From assembly GCA_017647065.1 (NCBI GenBank), contig JAGCLI010000068.1:1-8276 (forward strand): DNA of 8,276 nt, written 5' to 3'. Positions 6,108 through 8,276 of the stretch are shown here, in pieces; position 1 is the stretch's first letter; the number at the start of each line of letters is the position of its first letter. The translations under genes and the position numbers were made by a program. Under the pieces are notes generated by a model, which ran no database searches, had not been told where the DNA came from, and saw only the letters and a list, made by a program, of their open reading frames with translations. This DNA is from Bacteroidales bacterium (GTDB lineage: Bacteria > Bacteroidota > Bacteroidia > Bacteroidales > P3).

Positions 6108-7445
6108 TTATTCTTCTATTATATCTCCAATAGGTTTACGAAGTACCATTTGCATTTGTTTTCTTATAATATATTGTCCTTTTTTATTTAGTTTGTATGG
6201 TTTTAACCAACCTCCCATTGCTTGAAATGCTCCTGGTTCTCCTTCTTTTGCTGAAAAGAAATAGTCTGATAGTTCTTTTTCTTCTACTTTTTTACCAATA
6301 TAAATTGTGTCTAATTGAAAAGCTGTCAAATCTGCTGTAAGGGTTTGAAGTTTGGTCTCTTTATCTTTTTCTTTTTTTGTAGGTATTGATTTGTAAACAG
6401 GTCTACCTTTATTGTCATAAACCTTTGCATAAAATTTTAATCTTGCATCATTTTGTTGCAATTCTATTGGCACCCTTACTTTTACTACTGGTTGAAAATT
6501 CTCTTTGTTTTGACAAGATGTATAATCTGGTTGATGCTCCGCATCTATCACAATATAACCTGCATTGATTAAGAATTGTTTTTTGTGAGGTATTAAGTGA
6601 TAATTATTTGTCAATTCTTCAAAACTCATATATTCTTTATATGATATATTGCATGTGTATTCTATTGTATCTTTTGTATGAGTTATTGATTCTAATGCTC
6701 CTTTTGGAATAGTTACACTTGCGTGATTACCTGACAAAACAGAGTCTTGTGATGGGTAATAATAATCAAAATATTCCCCTAAACAGCCTTCTGGGTCGTC
6801 TTCTATGATTAATCTTACTTTTCCTACAAGGCTGATTCCATCTTTTGTCCTTTCTTCTTCTGTTTTATTGTAAAGATTTGTCCATTTAAAGTCAAAAGGC
6901 ATTTTATACTTAATATAATATGGCATTTCTCCACTACAAGAGTGAATATACGTGCTTGGTGTTCTTTTGATGATAAATTCTGTTCCTTCTCTTGAAGAAA
7001 AATAATTAAAAATCATTGCAGCCCTATCTCTTGCTAACGAGGCATTCATTTCATTTAATGGATCTGCATCGTCAAAAGCATCTATAGTCATTTTATAGAA
7101 CTTATTATTACCTTTTGCAAAAGCAATGGAATATATACTATCTAATATATTTAAACCTTCTTCTGTATAATAAGCCGATGATGGCTCAAAACAAATGTAG
7201 GCTTCTATTCTTTCTGGATAATATGGCTCAATTGGTTCTTGTTTCTTAGTTGTCTTTCCTCTTTTTGGCTTTGGCGGTTGCGATACCATCAAATAATTAC
7301 AACCATCACTTTGAAGACCTAAAACTTGTGTTGTTTCTGTTACAGGCTTAGTTGTTTCTGTCGCAGGTTTTCTTTCTCTTACTGGTTGTGCTGCAAGAGT
7401 TAATACAAATAAATTGACTGCTAAAAAATATAATACCTTTTTCAT
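6108..7445 (-). CDS. Secreted protein with divergent OmpA-like domain
   Basis: I do not recognise this 445-residue protein as a whole. MKKVLYFLAVNLFVLTLAAQ is a clear signal peptide, probably cut before Gln20, so the protein is exported to the periplasm or outer membrane. A Thr/Pro/Lys-rich linker (about 21-75) includes the repeated heptad KPxTETT. Residues about 80-150 resemble an OmpA-type peptidoglycan-binding domain: ICFEPSSAYYTEEGLNILD, then IDAFDDADPLNEMNASLARD and RAAMIFNYF. These match the family pattern of an Asp after the third strand, then N-x2-L-x3-RA. The match is divergent, and the domain lies near the N-terminus rather than at the usual C-terminus. The remainder is beta-rich with scattered Cys (170, 221, 265, 311) and no known motif. 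It follows moxR by 4 bp and precedes the TlpA-like gene by 5 bp, so joint expression is likely. Confidence 0.75.
   Translation of the reverse strand: MKKVLYFLAVNLFVLTLAAQPVRERKPATETTKPVTETTQVLGLQSDGCNYLMVSQPPKPKRGKTTKKQEPIEPYYPERIEAYICFEPSSAYYTEEGLNILDSIYSIAFAKGNNKFYKMTIDAFDDADPLNEMNASLARDRAAMIFNYFSSREGTEFIIKRTPSTYIHSCSGEMPYYIKYKMPFDFKWTNLYNKTEEERTKDGISLVGKVRLIIEDDPEGCLGEYFDYYYPSQDSVLSGNHASVTIPKGALESITHTKDTIEYTCNISYKEYMSFEELTNNYHLIPHKKQFLINAGYIVIDAEHQPDYTSCQNKENFQPVVKVRVPIELQQNDARLKFYAKVYDNKGRPVYKSIPTKKEKDKETKLQTLTADLTAFQLDTIYIGKKVEEKELSDYFFSAKEGEPGAFQAMGGWLKPYKLNKKGQYIIRKQMQMVLRKPIGDIIEE
7330..7371 (-). repeat. 21-bp in-frame tandem repeat in a linker
   Basis: Two adjoining 21-bp copies, 7330-7350 and 7351-7371, both begin GTTGTTTCTGT on the plus strand and differ at few positions. 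They encode two copies of the heptad KPxTETT just after the signal peptide of the 445-residue protein. Copy number could vary without breaking the frame. Confidence 0.6.
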
Positions 7446-7449
7446 TATG

Positions 7450-8276
7450 CTATTTAATGTTTATAAGTTCTTTGATTATGGTTTCGGTTGTATATCCATT
7501 TGCTTGTGCTTCGTAATTCAATACTATTCTGTGACGAAGTGTCGCAACTGCTATTGCATTCACATCTTCTATATCAGGAGAGTATTTACCATTCAAAACT
7601 GCGTGTGCTTTTGCTCCCATTATTAAGTATTGTGAGGCTCTTGGCCCTGCTCCCCATTGTAAATATTTATTTGCAATTTGACTACCATTGCGTCTGGTTT
7701 TTGCAACTAAGCCAACAACATAATTATATACATTATCGCTTACAGGGACTTGTTTTATTAGATTCTGTATATCAAGAATATCTTGAATTTCTAATACTTT
7801 TTCTATTTCTATTATCTTATCTGTTGTAGTGTTTTTGAGAATTTGCACCTCTTCTTCAAAAGAAGGATAGTCCAACCACAACATAAACATAAATCTATCC
7901 AATTGTGCTTCTGGTAAAGGATAGGTTCCTTCTTGTTCAATAGGATTTTGCGTTGCTAAAACAAAAAATGGCTCTTGTAAAGTATAGTTTTTTGCATTTA
8001 CAGTTACTTTATGCTCTTGCATTGCTTCCAATAAAGCCGATTGTGTTTTAGGTGGTGTTCTATTTATCTCATCTGCGAGTAATATATTGGCAAATAATGG
8101 TCCTTTTATGAACTCTAATTCTCTATTTGTATTCAATATTTCGCTCCCTATTATATCAGAAGGCATCAAATCGGGAGTAAATTGTATTCTTTTATAGGTT
8201 AAACCTAAGGTTTTTGCAATTGTATTAACCAAAAGAGTTTTTGCTAAACCAGGTACCCCTACTAAAAGACAATGTC
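7450..8276 (-). CDS. MoxR-family AAA+ ATPase, 5' end outside window
   Basis: 274 codons of a cytosolic MoxR-type AAA+ ATPase; the reading frame runs off the right edge, so roughly the first 50 residues are missing. Walker A is seen as GVPGLAKT just inside the edge (about 8257-8234). Then come [20 protein letters not shown] with Walker B (DEIN), sensor 1 in [18 protein letters not shown], the arginine-bearing AQLDRFM, and sensor 2 in [10 protein letters not shown]. MoxR proteins act as chaperones that help mature or insert cofactors into partner proteins, often with DUF58 or von Willebrand A-domain partners encoded next door. Here the next gene downstream is instead the OmpA-like secreted protein, 4 bp after the TAG stop. 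Partners could lie upstream, beyond the window. The TTG at 8232 is internal, since conserved sequence continues before it. Confidence 0.92.
   Translation of the reverse strand, partial: HCLLVGVPGLAKTLLVNTIAKTLGLTYKRIQFTPDLMPSDIIGSEILNTNRELEFIKGPLFANILLADEINRTPPKTQSALLEAMQEHKVTVNAKNYTLQEPFFVLATQNPIEQEGTYPLPEAQLDRFMFMLWLDYPSFEEEVQILKNTTTDKIIEIEKVLEIQDILDIQNLIKQVPVSDNVYNYVVGLVAKTRRNGSQIANKYLQWGAGPRASQYLIMGAKAHAVLNGKYSPDIEDVNAIAVATLRHRIVLNYEAQANGYTTETIIKELINIK

Noticed and set aside
7488..7829. Plus-strand open frame opposite moxR, Leu-rich and membrane-like
   Set aside because: It is a complement of AAA+ coding sequence with no promoter or family resemblance. Hydrophobicity comes from the reversed codons.

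Overview
This AT-rich window looks like chromosomal DNA of a Bacteroidetes bacterium, probably of the Bacteroidales. The main evidence is the set of promoter-like elements of the Bacteroidetes type (TAnnTTTG, once with a TTTG about 20 bp upstream). Starts lack clear Shine-Dalgarno sequences. The gene content also fits: an insert-bearing IspG, LpxD, a DUF4369/TlpA-type lipoprotein and a MoxR ATPase. No tRNA, rRNA, CRISPR array, transposase or phage gene was seen.

Left half, + strand. A 241-bp non-coding leader precedes an AraC-family regulator gene (242-1108). The leader holds a tandem 21-bp direct repeat (142-183) just upstream of a TATATTTG element, which fits an AraC-type operator. Next come ispG (non-mevalonate isoprenoid synthesis; start probably 1176) and folE (GTP cyclohydrolase I; start probably 2722). 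Each of these has a TGTACTTTTG promoter core directly upstream, so they appear to be separate transcription units.

Centre. folE and the leftward lpxD converge with a single base between their stop codons. A 17-bp hairpin (3306-3345) is built from the last codons of both genes and is a likely shared terminator.

Right half, - strand. Read from right to left there is one tightly packed run: moxR (5' end outside the window), a secreted 445-residue protein with a divergent OmpA-like segment, a TlpA-like thioredoxin lipoprotein, a membrane-anchored helix-hairpin-helix (HhH) protein, and lpxD. Spacings are 4 nt, 5 nt, a 4-nt ATGA overlap, and 12 nt counted from the ancestral end of the HhH frame, so this is a probable operon. 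Its products mostly act in or on the envelope: MoxR chaperone, exported proteins and lipid A synthesis.

The most notable anomalies are as follows. The HhH gene has an in-frame TAA at codon 120, after which the same frame stays open and homologous-looking for 79 more codons. The TlpA-like gene ends in a decayed 25-bp tandem duplication that shifted its C-terminus. The IspG insert domain is much shorter than in typical Bacteroides. A completely new system is not evident; the moxR operon with an uncharacterised secreted partner is the nearest candidate.
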